A stretch of 64,000 bases of DNA. Origin: Calothrix sp. NIES-2098 (lineage in GTDB: Bacteria > Cyanobacteriota > Cyanobacteriia > Cyanobacteriales > Nostocaceae). The notes below the pieces were generated by a model. The model was not told where the DNA came from and searched no databases. It saw only the letters and a list, made by a program, of their open reading frames with translations. This document shows positions 19,795 to 28,782 of the stretch, piece by piece. The translations under genes and the position numbers were made by a program. The DNA lies in contig AP018172.1 of NCBI GenBank assembly GCA_002368175.1, positions 990,001 through 1,054,000 of the forward strand. Direction: 5' to 3'. The first letter of the stretch is position 1. Each line of letters opens with the position of its first letter.

Positions 19795-20357
19795 ATGCTC
19801 CTTATTAGGGTACAGAAAACAGAAATTCAGCCAGCTTTAAATTTTATATTTTTATGTATCAAGGAGGAGACGCGCTCATTATACATCTCTATTCACTTTC
19901 TTCTAAGTTGCTTTTATCGTTATATAGATGTATACTGCGTTTCACTTTATCTTGTCTCTAGCCAAGATTCATAGACTGTTTATGTTTTTTAAAGTATCTC
20001 CAGTCAGCCCTACAAGTTAAGTTTGAAGATACTGTCAAACATGTTATTTAGTTAGAATTACGAAGACTGAAGTTGCCGAAAAACGAGTTTTCGCAAAGTA
20101 TTGGCAATTATATTGTTATGGATAGTTGGCGGATACTGACTTGATAGATCTATTAGCGATCGCCTATAGATTCTAGTCCAAATCAAATCGTTCAGATTAT
20201 TAATTAACTCATCTTGATAAGCAATTCAGATTCCCGATAGAAAAGTTGGGAATCTTGCAGTCAATCAAAATTAATTACTTAGACAACTTGACTTGCTAAG
20301 TAAATATAAAGAAATATAAAGTAATAATTAATAAATAATTAAGATGAAAGTATAAAA
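19795..20357. other. Intergenic region between divergent genes
   Basis: About 560 bp that must hold the promoters of the PstS/DUF4912 gene (minus) and the ABC-2 permease (plus). It contains a degenerate copy of a palindromic repeat at 20228-20254 (GATTCCC...GTTGGGAATC) that also occurs intact at 28783-28813. The 60 bp before 20358 are AT-rich. No gene or RNA seen. Confidence 0.45.
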
Positions 20358-21170
20358 ATGGTACTCAGGGGCAAAAAATTCAAAAGTTCGCAATTACAAA
20401 TTCTTTTAGCTGATAGCCTAACAATTTTTTGGGGAGATTGGCTGGATTTACGTATTAGGTTAGTACAAATTGCAGCATCTGGTTTAGTATCACCGCTGAT
20501 ATATATATTAGCGTTTGGTCTTGGTTTAGGTAGTTCAATTAGTTCTAGTTCAGGAATTAGTGGTAACTATAATAACTACTTAGAATTTATTTTGCCAGGA
20601 ATGGTAGCCTTATCTTCGATGACTATCAGCTTTGGTGGCACAACATTTTCAATTTGTGGTGAGAGGTTATTTACCAAGACATTTGAAGAATTTTTGTTAG
20701 TTCCTATACATCCTGTAGCATTGCATCTGGGCAAAATGCTGGCAGGAGTAGTGCGGGGATTGATGACTTCTGGTTCTGTAATTTTGGTGGCATTGCTGCT
20801 AACAGGAAATTGGCACTTTCTCCATCCACTTTTTCTGTTGTTACTGGTACTCAACTGTACAGTATTTGCTGGGTTGGGGGTGATTGTGGGATTGAGCGTG
20901 CGATCGCTCGAATCTGTAGGATTCTACAACAACTTTGTCATCATCCCCATGTCTTTTTTAGGAGCCACTTTCTTCGACCCCAGCACATTACCAACCGCCC
21001 TCAAAGTTTTGGTTTACTTATTACCCCTGACCTATACCAGTATTGGATTGCGGGCAGTCGCCCATTTATCATTATTTGAATTTCCTTGGTACAGTATCCC
21101 AATTTTATTAGTAATAGCGATCGCGCTTGCTCTTTGGGGCGGTTATAAATTTGCGCATCAGCAGGATTAG
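20358..21170 (+). CDS. ABC-2 type transporter permease
   Basis: 270 residues with about six membrane helices and the ABC-2 family pattern: a cytoplasmic N-terminus, FILPGMVALSSMTISFGG, EEFLLVPIHPVALHLGKMLAG, and late helices including NNFVIIPMSFLGATFFDPSTLP. This resembles the NodJ/DrrB export permeases. The ATP-binding partner is not adjacent, so it must be encoded elsewhere. Substrate unknown; export of a lipid, polysaccharide or drug would fit the family. Confidence 0.85.
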   Translation: MVLRGKKFKSSQLQILLADSLTIFWGDWLDLRIRLVQIAASGLVSPLIYILAFGLGLGSSISSSSGISGNYNNYLEFILPGMVALSSMTISFGGTTFSICGERLFTKTFEEFLLVPIHPVALHLGKMLAGVVRGLMTSGSVILVALLLTGNWHFLHPLFLLLLVLNCTVFAGLGVIVGLSVRSLESVGFYNNFVIIPMSFLGATFFDPSTLPTALKVLVYLLPLTYTSIGLRAVAHLSLFEFPWYSIPILLVIAIALALWGGYKFAHQQD

Positions 21171-21228
21171 GGAATGGGGCACCAATCATAATTATTCCTT
21201 CCCCTGCGCCCTGCCCCCTGCCTCTTGC

Positions 21229-22155
21229 CTACTCCCTAGCTTTGGTTTTCTCCTGCTTCTGAATTCCATTGAGGAACATAGGCACAAATTTCTCCATAAA
21301 TGCTTGAGGATCGCGTTGCCAAGCCCGTTGTGCGGCCTCAATTCTGAGTAATTGCAACTCAGGTGCTAGCAAAGTCTGTGGTAAACGTTCCATGAGGTAC
21401 TGGGGACGTTGCCACAACGGCATGGTATTAGCCACCTCCACTAAGTTGGCAACCCGTCGCAGTTCTGCCCCTAGGGTAATATCCATACCAGACTCAAAGG
21501 CTGCTTGTTCAATTGCAGCATACTTGCGCTTGGCTTGTTCTACTTTTTGCCGATGTTCTGGACTTTTATCTGCGATTTGTGCTAACCAGCGATTACCCCA
21601 ACGGACGTGTCCGGCTTCTTCTGGCAGAATTTTTTCGATGGTTTCGCGGATTTTGATATTTTCTTCAGTTTGCGGTGCTTTTTTCAAGGCGTAGATGTGC
21701 GCAGAGAAATACTCGCAACCCCGCTTTTCGGTAATGTTAATCGTGGCTAGGGCAGAAATTACAAAGTCGTCTCGGTCTCTAACTGGATCTTTGCTTTCTT
21801 GATCGAGTAACCTTTCAAATTCGTCAATGTAAGAAGAACCTGGTGGCTTGCCAAGATTTGCGCCTAAATCTGCCAACAAGTCAGTCAGCCACATGGCATG
21901 ACGAGCTTCATCTGATATATGGTGAGATAAATCCTTAATTAGTTCTTTAGGTTGTCCATCTAATAGTTCAATCAAGTCAGTCAGGTCTTTACAACTGCGT
22001 TGTTCGCTGTAACGGTAGCGATTGAGGGTAATTAGATGGATTTCGCGATCGCGCACTACCCTTTCAAGGATATCTCTCGCACTCATCGCATTTTGAAATT
22101 TCCGCGGATAAATAACTGTCATAGCTTTATTAACTTTTGTAAACTCGGTTTTCAT
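21229..22155 (-). CDS. Ferritin-like di-iron domain protein
   Basis: 308 residues, mostly helical. The metal-site pattern is present: an early Glu in DREIHLITLNRYRYSEQR, then HISDEARHAMWLTDLL, EKRGCEYFSAHIYALKK and ILPEEAGHVRWGNRW, giving two E-x-x-H motifs (EARH and EAGH). It resembles a conserved cyanobacterial family annotated only as ferritin-like. The role may be oxidation chemistry or iron handling. A start at an ATG eleven codons later (MTVIYPRKF) is possible. Not obviously in an operon. Confidence 0.75.
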   Translation of the reverse strand: MKTEFTKVNKAMTVIYPRKFQNAMSARDILERVVRDREIHLITLNRYRYSEQRSCKDLTDLIELLDGQPKELIKDLSHHISDEARHAMWLTDLLADLGANLGKPPGSSYIDEFERLLDQESKDPVRDRDDFVISALATINITEKRGCEYFSAHIYALKKAPQTEENIKIRETIEKILPEEAGHVRWGNRWLAQIADKSPEHRQKVEQAKRKYAAIEQAAFESGMDITLGAELRRVANLVEVANTMPLWQRPQYLMERLPQTLLAPELQLLRIEAAQRAWQRDPQAFMEKFVPMFLNGIQKQEKTKARE

Positions 22156-22592
22156 CTGTTTTTGATGGTAGCGTAGTTAGCCTTTACTAGTACACTCGCA
22201 CTGCCACACTCAACAAAACACTCTCTTTGAAAGCAGTCGAGAGTTGTCTGTATTTGGCGATCGCTCTCAAAAAATACCATTCAAAATCCTATAGCAGCCC
22301 AGAATAAAAGATTTTTGAATTTTTTAGACATCGAAAAACTAGATTCCTGTGGAGTATTTTGAACTCCGCACAACAGTTTTGAGCTTTCTGAGACTTTTAC
22401 ACCTCAAATATAAATATGTGTAACGAATAAGCAATCAGCCGTAAGGCAGGTGTACTTCCTGCTTTGTTAACACACTAAAGCCAGATGTCTAAGCTAAACA
22501 AGCATTTCAGCTAAATAGAAAATGAGTTTTTTCGTATTTTTTCCACACTAGACCACAGCTTTTGATTAAGTTTTATGACAAAACCTCATTTT

Positions 22593-22624
22593 GTAACATT
22601 GGTTACAGAATTGTTTGCTATATT
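22593..22624 (+). promoter_or_regulatory. gifA promoter with an NtcA site in a repressing position
   Basis: GTAACATTGGTTAC at 22593-22606 is a perfect GTA-N8-TAC NtcA site. Twelve bases later comes the -10 TATATT (22619-22624), predicting a start near 22631. That centres the site at about -31, over the -35 region, rather than -41.5 as in NtcA-activated promoters, so NtcA should block transcription. This matches the known NtcA repression of gif genes in Synechocystis and Anabaena. Confidence 0.75.
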
Positions 22625-22682
22625 AAATAGAGAGGAGATTAAATCAATCAACTATAAGTAAAAAATTAGGGAGGACTCAGTT

Positions 22683-22883
22683 ATGTCTATTCAAGAAAAA
22701 TCTCGTGCAATCATGGCGCGTCAATATCAAGAAGTCAAGAAGCGTCAACAATCGATGCTGATGCGTAGCGCACAAGAACTCGGTCTTCCTGAAGAAATGT
22801 CCCACTACTGGAACCCCATTCAAGGAAAAGTAGATCAGGATGCGCGGACACTTTATGGCAGCAGCCATGCAGGTATGAGTTAG
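22683..22883 (+). CDS. gifA: Glutamine synthetase inactivating factor IF7
   Basis: 66 residues, very basic and without predicted globular fold, as expected of IF7, the intrinsically disordered inhibitor that binds glutamine synthetase when ammonium is plentiful. Family features are SRAIMARQYQEVKKRQQSML near the N-terminus and a C-terminal YGSSHAGMS. The Shine-Dalgarno AGGGAGGA precedes the ATG. The gene is convergent with its target glnA 250 bp away, the arrangement known in Anabaena sp. PCC 7120. I see no glutamine riboswitch in the short leader. Confidence 0.9.
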   Translation: MSIQEKSRAIMARQYQEVKKRQQSMLMRSAQELGLPEEMSHYWNPIQGKVDQDARTLYGSSHAGMS

Positions 22884-22964
22884 GCTGCAAGCGTTTTTAG
22901 CTGAGTTGAAGGAGAACATAATACACCATGAATGGTAAATCAGGTGTCTCAACCTTCATAAACG

Positions 22965-22989
22965 CCCCCTTGAATTTAAAGGGGGTTTT
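22965..22989 (+). terminator. gifA terminator
   Basis: CCCCCTT (22965-22971) pairs with AAGGGGG (22979-22985), followed by TTTT. It lies about 80 nt after the gifA stop, between the convergent genes gifA and glnA. Confidence 0.65.
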
Positions 22990-23017
22990 GCATCCTGAGA
23001 ATTATTAACTCTAAAAA

Positions 23018-23040
23018 AAAGCCACCCTTGAGGTGGCTTT
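23018..23040 (-). terminator. glnA terminator
   Basis: The stem AAAGCCACC (23018-23026) / GGTGGCTTT (23032-23040) is followed on the minus strand by a run of eight T residues. It is about 95 nt after the glnA stop codon and reads as a standard intrinsic terminator. Confidence 0.8.
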
Positions 23041-23133
23041 AAAATTAGCAGCAAGAAATTTCCAGCGGAAAAGGTGAAAAACTTATCTCATCAACTTTTT
23101 TACCTTTTGCTGTCTACTTTCTGATTTTTGCAA

Positions 23134-24549
23134 TTAGCAATCGTAATACAGATAAAACTCGTAGGGATGAGGACGTAGTTGTAGCTGCTTAACTTCGTTA
23201 ACTAGCTTGTACTCAATCCAATTTTGGATAAAGTCTTCTGAAAATACGCCAGTTTCAGTTAAGAACGCATGATCGTTTTCCAGTGCTTCCAACGCCAATT
23301 CTAGAGAACCGGGGGTGGAAGGAACTTTAGCTAGTTCTTCTGGAGAAAGTTCATAGATGTTTCTATCTAGAGGTTCGCCGGGATCGATTTTGTTCTTAAT
23401 ACCATCAATACCAGCACAAAGCATCGCCGCAAATGCTAGATAGGGGTTAGAGGTAGCATCTGGACAACGGAACTCTAAACGCTTGGCTTTGGGGTTAGTG
23501 CCAGACAGAGGAATGCGCACAGAAGCCGAACGGTTCCCTTGGGAGTAAGCCAAGTTCACTGGTGCTTCATAACCAGGTACTAAGCGCTTGTATGAGTTAG
23601 TTGTGGGGTTAGTGATTGCCAATAACGCTGGTGCGTGTTTGAGAATACCACCAATGTAATACAGCGCTGTTTCACTCAAACCAGCATACTTATCGCCTGC
23701 AAATAGAGGCTTACCATCTTTCCAAATAGACTGGTGAGTATGCATCCCAGAACCGTTATCACCAAACAATGGCTTGGGCATGAAGGTGACGGTTTTGCCA
23801 TATTTCTTAGCAACGTTCTTGATGACATATTTGTAAGTCATCAACCAGTCAGCAGCTTCGACTAACTTACCAAAGCGGAAACCCAGTTCGCACTGACCAC
23901 CGGTGGCAACTTCGTGGTGTTGTTTTTCAATGGGTACGCCGCAGGCTGCCATCGTCAGCAGCATTTCTGTACGGATATCTTGGAAAGTATCGGTGGGTGC
24001 AACTGGGAAGTAGCCTTCTTTAAAGCGTGGTTTGTAAGCTAGGTTGGGGCCTTCATCTTTACCAGAATTCCAACGACCTTCTACGGAGTCTACGTAGTAG
24101 TAACCTGCGTTGGCGGTTTGGTCAAAACGCGCATCATCAAAGATAAAGAACTCAGCTTCTGGCCCTAAGAACGCTGTGTCACCAATACCAGTTGAAACTA
24201 AGTAGTCTACGGCTTTTTGGGCAATCACGCGGGGACAACGGTTATACCATTCGCCTGTACGTGGTTCTTTAATGCTACAAATTATACTTAGTGTTGGCTC
24301 TTTCATGAATGGATCGATCCAGGCAGTGTTTGGATCGAGAACCATTGTCATGTCCGATTCTTCGATACCTTTCCAACCCCGGATACTGGAACCGTCGAAG
24401 GGTACGCCATCAGTGAATGAACTTTCATCGATTTGGTTGTAGTACACGGTGAGGTGCTGCCATGTCCCTGGTGTATCGATGAATTTCAGATCAATCATCT
24501 GAATTTTTTGGTCTTGAATCAATTTCAAGACTTCTTGTGGGGTTGTCAT
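23134..24549 (-). CDS. glnA: Glutamine synthetase type I
   Basis: 471 residues, the usual length for dodecameric GSI, which makes glutamine from glutamate, ammonium and ATP. Visible signatures are FDGSSIRGWKGIEESDM near residue 60, the metal-site region GPEAEFFIFDD, the ATP-site segment KPLFGDNGSGMHTHQSIW, the glutamate-binding NRSASVRIP, and the C-terminal adenylylation-type loop region. Cyanobacteria control GSI mainly through inhibitory proteins such as IF7 (gifA, just downstream) and through NtcA. The promoter carries a canonical NtcA site (24675-24688). Monocistronic by its own promoter and terminator. Confidence 0.98.
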   Translation of the reverse strand: MTTPQEVLKLIQDQKIQMIDLKFIDTPGTWQHLTVYYNQIDESSFTDGVPFDGSSIRGWKGIEESDMTMVLDPNTAWIDPFMKEPTLSIICSIKEPRTGEWYNRCPRVIAQKAVDYLVSTGIGDTAFLGPEAEFFIFDDARFDQTANAGYYYVDSVEGRWNSGKDEGPNLAYKPRFKEGYFPVAPTDTFQDIRTEMLLTMAACGVPIEKQHHEVATGGQCELGFRFGKLVEAADWLMTYKYVIKNVAKKYGKTVTFMPKPLFGDNGSGMHTHQSIWKDGKPLFAGDKYAGLSETALYYIGGILKHAPALLAITNPTTNSYKRLVPGYEAPVNLAYSQGNRSASVRIPLSGTNPKAKRLEFRCPDATSNPYLAFAAMLCAGIDGIKNKIDPGEPLDRNIYELSPEELAKVPSTPGSLELALEALENDHAFLTETGVFSEDFIQNWIEYKLVNEVKQLQLRPHPYEFYLYYDC

Positions 24550-24645
24550 TGTTACTCCTTCTCTGCCAATTAAATAAACTCAATTTAGAATCTTCAAAGC
24601 TTGCTGACCCTGCTGAGATGAACCCAATTGTGACACACCTGGAAT

Positions 24646-24688
24646 ATCCTAAGGATAGGAGATTAACAAAATTTGTAGTTTTTGCTAC
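24646..24688 (-). promoter_or_regulatory. NtcA-activated glnA promoter
   Basis: GTA-N8-TAC at 24675-24688 (minus strand GTAGCAAAAACTAC). A -10 box TAGGAT (24651-24646 on the minus strand) lies 23 bases downstream and fits the TAN3T rule. With a start near 24640 the site is centred at -41.5, the class II activation position. The leader is about 90 nt. Confidence 0.85.
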
Positions 24689-24905
24689 AGAATTTCCAGT
24701 TTACAGGTTATTTAACCTTTCCCTAACATCTGTACAAAACTCAAACATATCATCTCATAGGGGGCAACTTTGGCATAGAATCCTTAAGTAGCGGATAGAT
24801 TGTTTTGTGCCGAAACCTATATTGTAATTGGCACAAAAATGACTGTGAATGACAACAGCCAAATAAATATCAAACCATAGATAGTAATGATTGGGAGAAA
24901 CCAGA

Positions 24906-25415
24906 ATGCGCGATGCAGTAACAACTTTAATTAAGAATTATGACGTAGCTGGACGGTATTTTGACCGGAATGCGCTCGACAGCCTTAAATCCTACTTTGA
25001 AAGTGGTACCGCTAGAGTCAAAGCTGCGGCAACAATAAATTCCAATGCTGCTGCAATTGTCAAGCAGGCTGGTGCTAAATTATTTGAAGAACTGCCAGAG
25101 TTGATTCGTCCTGGTGGAAATGCTTATACAACTCGCCGTTATGCAGCTTGTCTGCGGGATATGGATTACTACCTGCGCTATGCTACATACGCGTTAGTTG
25201 CTGGCAACAACAATGTATTAGATGAGCGAGTGCTACAAGGGTTGCGGGAAACATACAATTCTTTAGGAGTTCCTATTGGCCCAACAGTTCGTGGCGTGCA
25301 AATTATGAAGGAAATTGTCAAGGAACAAGTTGTAGCAGCGGGCGTAGCTAATACCGCCTTTGTTGATGAACCATTTGACCATATCACTCGTGAATTGAGC
25401 GAGACAGATATCTAG
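24906..25415 (+). CDS. apcF: Allophycocyanin core beta-18 subunit
   Basis: 169 residues from the ATG at 24906, which has GGGAG nearby; an ATG five codons earlier overlaps that site and is rejected. It is a phycobiliprotein beta chain, N-terminus MRDAVTTLIKNYDVAGRYFD, with the chromophore-binding Cys in TRRYAACLRDMDYYLRYATY. ApcF replaces one ApcB in the two bottom cylinders of the phycobilisome core and helps pass energy to photosystem II. The apcF/glnA/gifA neighbourhood matches Anabaena, which supports ApcF over ApcB. It is divergent from glnA across 356 bp. Confidence 0.93.
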   Translation: MRDAVTTLIKNYDVAGRYFDRNALDSLKSYFESGTARVKAAATINSNAAAIVKQAGAKLFEELPELIRPGGNAYTTRRYAACLRDMDYYLRYATYALVAGNNNVLDERVLQGLRETYNSLGVPIGPTVRGVQIMKEIVKEQVVAAGVANTAFVDEPFDHITRELSETDI

Positions 25416-25418
25416 ATA

Positions 25419-25500
25419 TAAAGGGCGGGCAAATGTCCACCCTTTAAAAATATCAAAGGCGATCGCTCAAAAAACTTTTGCAAAGGCGATCGCTTTTTTT
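25419..25500 (+). terminator. apcF terminators, the second built from HIP1 palindromes
   Basis: The first hairpin is AAAGGG...CCCTTT (25420-25445), imperfect. The second consists of two GGCGATCGCT copies at 25458-25467 and 25485-25494. Because GCGATCGC is self-complementary they can pair, extended by AAA/TTT, and are followed by eight T residues. Together they read as a double terminator after apcF. Beyond it, up to 25718, I see no gene. Confidence 0.6.
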
Positions 25501-25718
25501 TAATCCACTATATAAATGCAAAGTCAACACAAAATAAAACATACTTCATACTTAGAAATTTTTCTTTACTATTATCAAGTTTTAAGCGATCGCTAAATAA
25601 TATTTTTTTGTCAATAAGCAATTATGCTAAAAATTAAATAATCTTGAACATGACTTTTGAGGTTACTTAAAGTTACAAACTTTCCTCAAAAGTTCATAAT
25701 CAAATCAGAGCGAAAAAA

Positions 25719-26198
25719 TTAGTAATATTCGATGAGTAAAGGGCCTTCAGGAATGAATCGAGAAGTATAGTTAGTCTTTTTACCTAAAGCTTTGAGAGAA
25801 GCTATGGCAATAGGAGTTTTTAGCCGCTTCAACTCTTGTAATTCCCAAAAAATTGCCCAAGTAGGCTTGTCAGTTGCAGTAGATGCTGGACGAAACTTAG
25901 ATTTACCCGGATATCTGCCATTACGAGAATTTGTATGACCAATATACAAACCTTGCCAAGAGGCTTCCGAATTTAACGGTTGATCTATACAATCGGAAGC
26001 ATAAATTAATACTTCTACTTCTTTACCTGCACGTAATTCATCAGCTTTGCGAAATACTTCAAAAGCCATGCTACCAAAAGCTACTTTGATAGTTTCATCG
26101 CTTAATTCACTGTCTAGCTTTTCCATTGTTTCCAATGCAGACAATAAGTGCATCTCTGGAACAGGTGCAAGAATCGCAAAAGAAGTTGTTTTAGCCAT
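25719..26198 (-). CDS. Unrecognised 159-residue protein
   Basis: ATG start at 26198. Soluble, mixed alpha/beta. Visible segments are MAKTTSFAILAPVPEMHLLS, EVEVLIYASDCIDQP and TWAIFWELQELKRLKTPIAI. The middle (SWQGLYIGHTNSRNGRYPGK) contains a GLYIGHT-like stretch of the kind seen in GIY-YIG or sugar-binding folds, but that is not enough to assign a family. Codon use is like that of its neighbours. No operon partner. Confidence 0.6.
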   Translation of the reverse strand: MAKTTSFAILAPVPEMHLLSALETMEKLDSELSDETIKVAFGSMAFEVFRKADELRAGKEVEVLIYASDCIDQPLNSEASWQGLYIGHTNSRNGRYPGKSKFRPASTATDKPTWAIFWELQELKRLKTPIAIASLKALGKKTNYTSRFIPEGPLLIEYY

Positions 26199-26306
26199 GT
26201 TCTGTTCCTAATATATGAACTTTTGTAATTATATTTACATTTCTACTGCCAGAGCTAATTTTGGCAAAATTTAGGAAGCGGTTAACTCACGCCAATTACA
26301 AAAACG

Positions 26307-27191
26307 ATGGCGATAGATAGATTGACACTTAAATCCGGCACAATAGAAAATGCTCACGCTTATATAGTTCACTTGGCTAAACAACGACTCGATACACTCT
26401 TAGTAGAAAGAAATTTATGTGCTTCTCGCGCCTTAGCACAGCGACTCATCCAGGCGGGGGAAGTTAGCGTTAATCAACAGGTTATTGATAAACCTGGTAC
26501 AGAAGTTGATATTACATCTCAAATTCAGATTAAAGAGCGATCGCGCTTTGTTTCTAGAGGTGGAGAGAAACTTGTCAAAGCTTTGGAAATCTTTGCAATT
26601 CCTGTGGAAGGGCGGATTTGTCTAGATGGTGGGATTTCTACAGGTGGCTTTACCGATTGTCTCCTACAAGCTGGAGCTAAACAAGTTTATGGTATTGATG
26701 TCGGTTATGGGCAAGTTGACTGGCGCTTGCGCAATGATTCACGGGTGATTTTGCGGGAACGTACCAACTTACGCCAACTACAACCACAGCAATTGTATGG
26801 TGAAGCCGCTCCAATTCCCGATTTAGCAGTGGTAGATGTTTCGTTTATTTCCTTAACTAAAATCTTGCCTGCGTTGTGGCAACTCACCCAACCGCCTCGC
26901 GAAGCAGTATTATTAGTCAAACCACAGTTTGAAGTTGGCAAATCCCGTGTAGGTAAAAAAGGCGTGGTGCGCGACCCAAACGACCACGCAGACGCGATTT
27001 TCCAGGTATTGCAAGCGGCTGAAGCATTAAGTTGGAAATACCAAGGTTTAACTTGGTCGCCAATTACCGGGCCTGCGGGAAATATCGAATATCTTTTATG
27101 GTTGAGAATGGATAGCGAAGCACCATCGCCTAGTTTAGAAGCAATTCAGCACGTTACTAAATCAGCGATCGCTGATTTACGAGAAAATTAA
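26307..27191 (+). CDS. TlyA-family RNA 2'-O-methyltransferase (hemolysin-A type)
   Basis: 294 residues: an N-terminal S4 RNA-binding domain (about 24-85, LAKQRLDTLLVERNLCASRA) and an FtsJ-like Rossmann methyltransferase domain (about 90-265) with the SAM motif CLDGGISTGGFTDCLLQAGA, VYGIDVGYGQ and VDVSFISLTKILPAL. TlyA methylates ribose in 16S/23S rRNA in mycobacteria; cyanobacterial members are less studied. Family members usually start near the LAKQRLD segment, so the first 22 residues may be an over-extension; a TTG at 26373 is the alternative. No clear Shine-Dalgarno for either. Confidence 0.88.
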   Translation: MAIDRLTLKSGTIENAHAYIVHLAKQRLDTLLVERNLCASRALAQRLIQAGEVSVNQQVIDKPGTEVDITSQIQIKERSRFVSRGGEKLVKALEIFAIPVEGRICLDGGISTGGFTDCLLQAGAKQVYGIDVGYGQVDWRLRNDSRVILRERTNLRQLQPQQLYGEAAPIPDLAVVDVSFISLTKILPALWQLTQPPREAVLLVKPQFEVGKSRVGKKGVVRDPNDHADAIFQVLQAAEALSWKYQGLTWSPITGPAGNIEYLLWLRMDSEAPSPSLEAIQHVTKSAIADLREN

Positions 27192-27466
27192 ACATCGTAT
27201 ATCAAGCACTCAACTGCTTCGGGATTTTGCTCGCAGTATCTTTCTAAATCAGTTTTGCGTTTTTTAGCCTGCTGTTGATGAGCTTTTTCGGCTTGCAATT
27301 CTTCCACAATTTCCCATGCTACAGCACAATTAGCAGAATTATTACCGTTGCGATCGCAGGTTGTACGCGCTTCAGTAATAGCTTCTGTGATGGCTTGTTC
27401 AAGAGTTTTCGTACCATTCTGGTCAGCATTAACAGCAGCCTGAACTACTTCTAAAGTTGTCTGCAT
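27188..27466 (-). CDS. CP12-domain Calvin-cycle regulator
   Basis: 92 residues. Both CP12 disulfide motifs are present: an N-terminal Cys pair in TTCDRNGNNSANCAVAW, the core AWEIVEELQAEKAHQQ, and a C-terminal pair in ERYCEQNPEAVECLIYDV. CP12 is a redox-sensitive disordered protein that, when oxidised in the dark, joins GAPDH and phosphoribulokinase in an inactive complex. The N-terminus is about 15 residues longer than in the shortest CP12 proteins. The 3' end overlaps the tlyA-like gene by 4 bp, tail to tail. Cyanobacteria often have several CP12 paralogues, so this may not be the main one. Confidence 0.88.
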   Translation of the reverse strand: MQTTLEVVQAAVNADQNGTKTLEQAITEAITEARTTCDRNGNNSANCAVAWEIVEELQAEKAHQQQAKKRKTDLERYCEQNPEAVECLIYDV

Positions 27467-27948
27467 GATACTTTTACCTTTGTGTAGTGAGATAAGAATC
27501 AGACTCCTTGCAAAAGGTACTTTTGCAGGTAAATTCTATTCTGACAAATCTGAGAAAAATTTACCTTAATAAAATCATCTTGTTCAATATTTCCTGAAAT
27601 TAGCATACTCAAATAGCAGGAAATAACTATAAAAAATACAACATACAACACACAATAGGCATAAATCTACTCCTACCTGCGGCATAGGAAAAATTGTGGA
27701 TTTCTCAAGTAATTATTTCTGCACTAGCTACTGAATTAACTGTAGAGTTTGGATTATTTAGCAGACTCCGTACAACAAAAATTTTCCTTTTAAATTTTAC
27801 ATTTTTCTCTAGTTTGCCACTGTTGTTTCAGCAAATTTTTTTGTTTATAAGTAGTGTGTTCGTAACTCTTAACCTTTCTTCACAAATAGAGGTGGATGCC
27901 AAAAAATTAATCTTTTATTTATTGTTCAGATAGGTAATTAATGTCAGA
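27467..27948. other. Intergenic region
   Basis: About 480 bp between the CP12 gene (minus) and an unknown secreted protein (plus). It should hold both promoters. A 79-codon plus-strand frame at 27694-27933 is hydrophobic and AT-driven with no ribosome-binding site, and I do not call it. No RNA or repeat seen. Confidence 0.4.
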
Positions 27949-28737
27949 ATGAACCGTCCGTTATTAGGGATGTTTTGGGATTTACTCAGCACCCTATTTT
28001 TAACCATTGTTAGTGCTTTTGTAATTAGCGCACCTACTATCAAACTAGTTTCTAGTAGTGTAGAGTCTATCTCAGAAATTAGCGCTTCATATTCTAGAAG
28101 ACTCGACTCTCTATTCGCCAATAATTCTTCTGTTGGAGTACTTGCTATTTGCGTAGCTGAAGGAAATTGCGAGATTAATGGCAAGAAAACCCAGAATTAT
28201 TTTCAAAATATCGATCCGGGTAATGGCTTGATAAATAGAGGTTGGTGTTCGGATCAAGGAAGAGGTGGTTCTAATTTGGCAAATGCGGATGCTGGATGTC
28301 TAAAACGCACGCAAAGCCGTATTCCTCGCCTAATCCAAAGAATGAAGCATGTAGGGCTAAATCCCGAACACTATTTAGAAGCATTTGTAAATGCAACTGA
28401 TTTATGGAATCAAGCATCTCCTAGAGTTAGCGATGCTTTTCCCGCTGCTTATCGCGCTGCACTCAATCGGGGATTGCAAGGCCATGAAGCTATTTTGTGG
28501 GCAAGGGTAGAGGCTTTTCGGGATGAATCAGGAGAATTGTCAGCAGGTAACATAGATATGAATAGGGGTGTTTATAGAGGATTGTTTGGTATTTGTGCAA
28601 ACCCAAATAACACCTATTATCAAAGTCGCTTGCAGACTTATCCTTTGATGTCAGAAAGCTGGCGCTGGTCTTGTATAGCGTTAGATCAAAGAAGACGGGT
28701 TAAAGCTATTCAAAGTGTCTTCAGCGTAATTAATTGA
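27949..28737 (+). CDS. Unrecognised exported or membrane-anchored protein
   Basis: 262 residues. An N-terminal hydrophobic segment (LLSTLFLTIVSAFVISAPTI, about 10-30) acts as a signal peptide or anchor. The rest is soluble with Cys pairs (CVAEGNC, WCSDQGR, GICANPNN, WSCIALD) and an internal helical part ending GLQGHEAILWARVEAFRDE. I do not recognise the family. The four or more Cys in the extracytoplasmic part suggest disulfides. No operon partner. Confidence 0.55.
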   Translation: MNRPLLGMFWDLLSTLFLTIVSAFVISAPTIKLVSSSVESISEISASYSRRLDSLFANNSSVGVLAICVAEGNCEINGKKTQNYFQNIDPGNGLINRGWCSDQGRGGSNLANADAGCLKRTQSRIPRLIQRMKHVGLNPEHYLEAFVNATDLWNQASPRVSDAFPAAYRAALNRGLQGHEAILWARVEAFRDESGELSAGNIDMNRGVYRGLFGICANPNNTYYQSRLQTYPLMSESWRWSCIALDQRRRVKAIQSVFSVIN

Positions 28738-28782
28738 GCACAGGTATTTAGCCCAAAGCTTGTGAATTTTGATTCGCTACAA

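Noticed and set aside
22625..22682. Glutamine riboswitch upstream of gifA
   Set aside because: The predicted leader is only about 50 nt and shows no hairpin junction of that motif; regulation is better explained by the NtcA site.
24891..24905. Upstream ATG for apcF
   Set aside because: It overlaps the GGGAG ribosome-binding site; the 169-residue form from 24906 fits the ApcF length and N-terminus.
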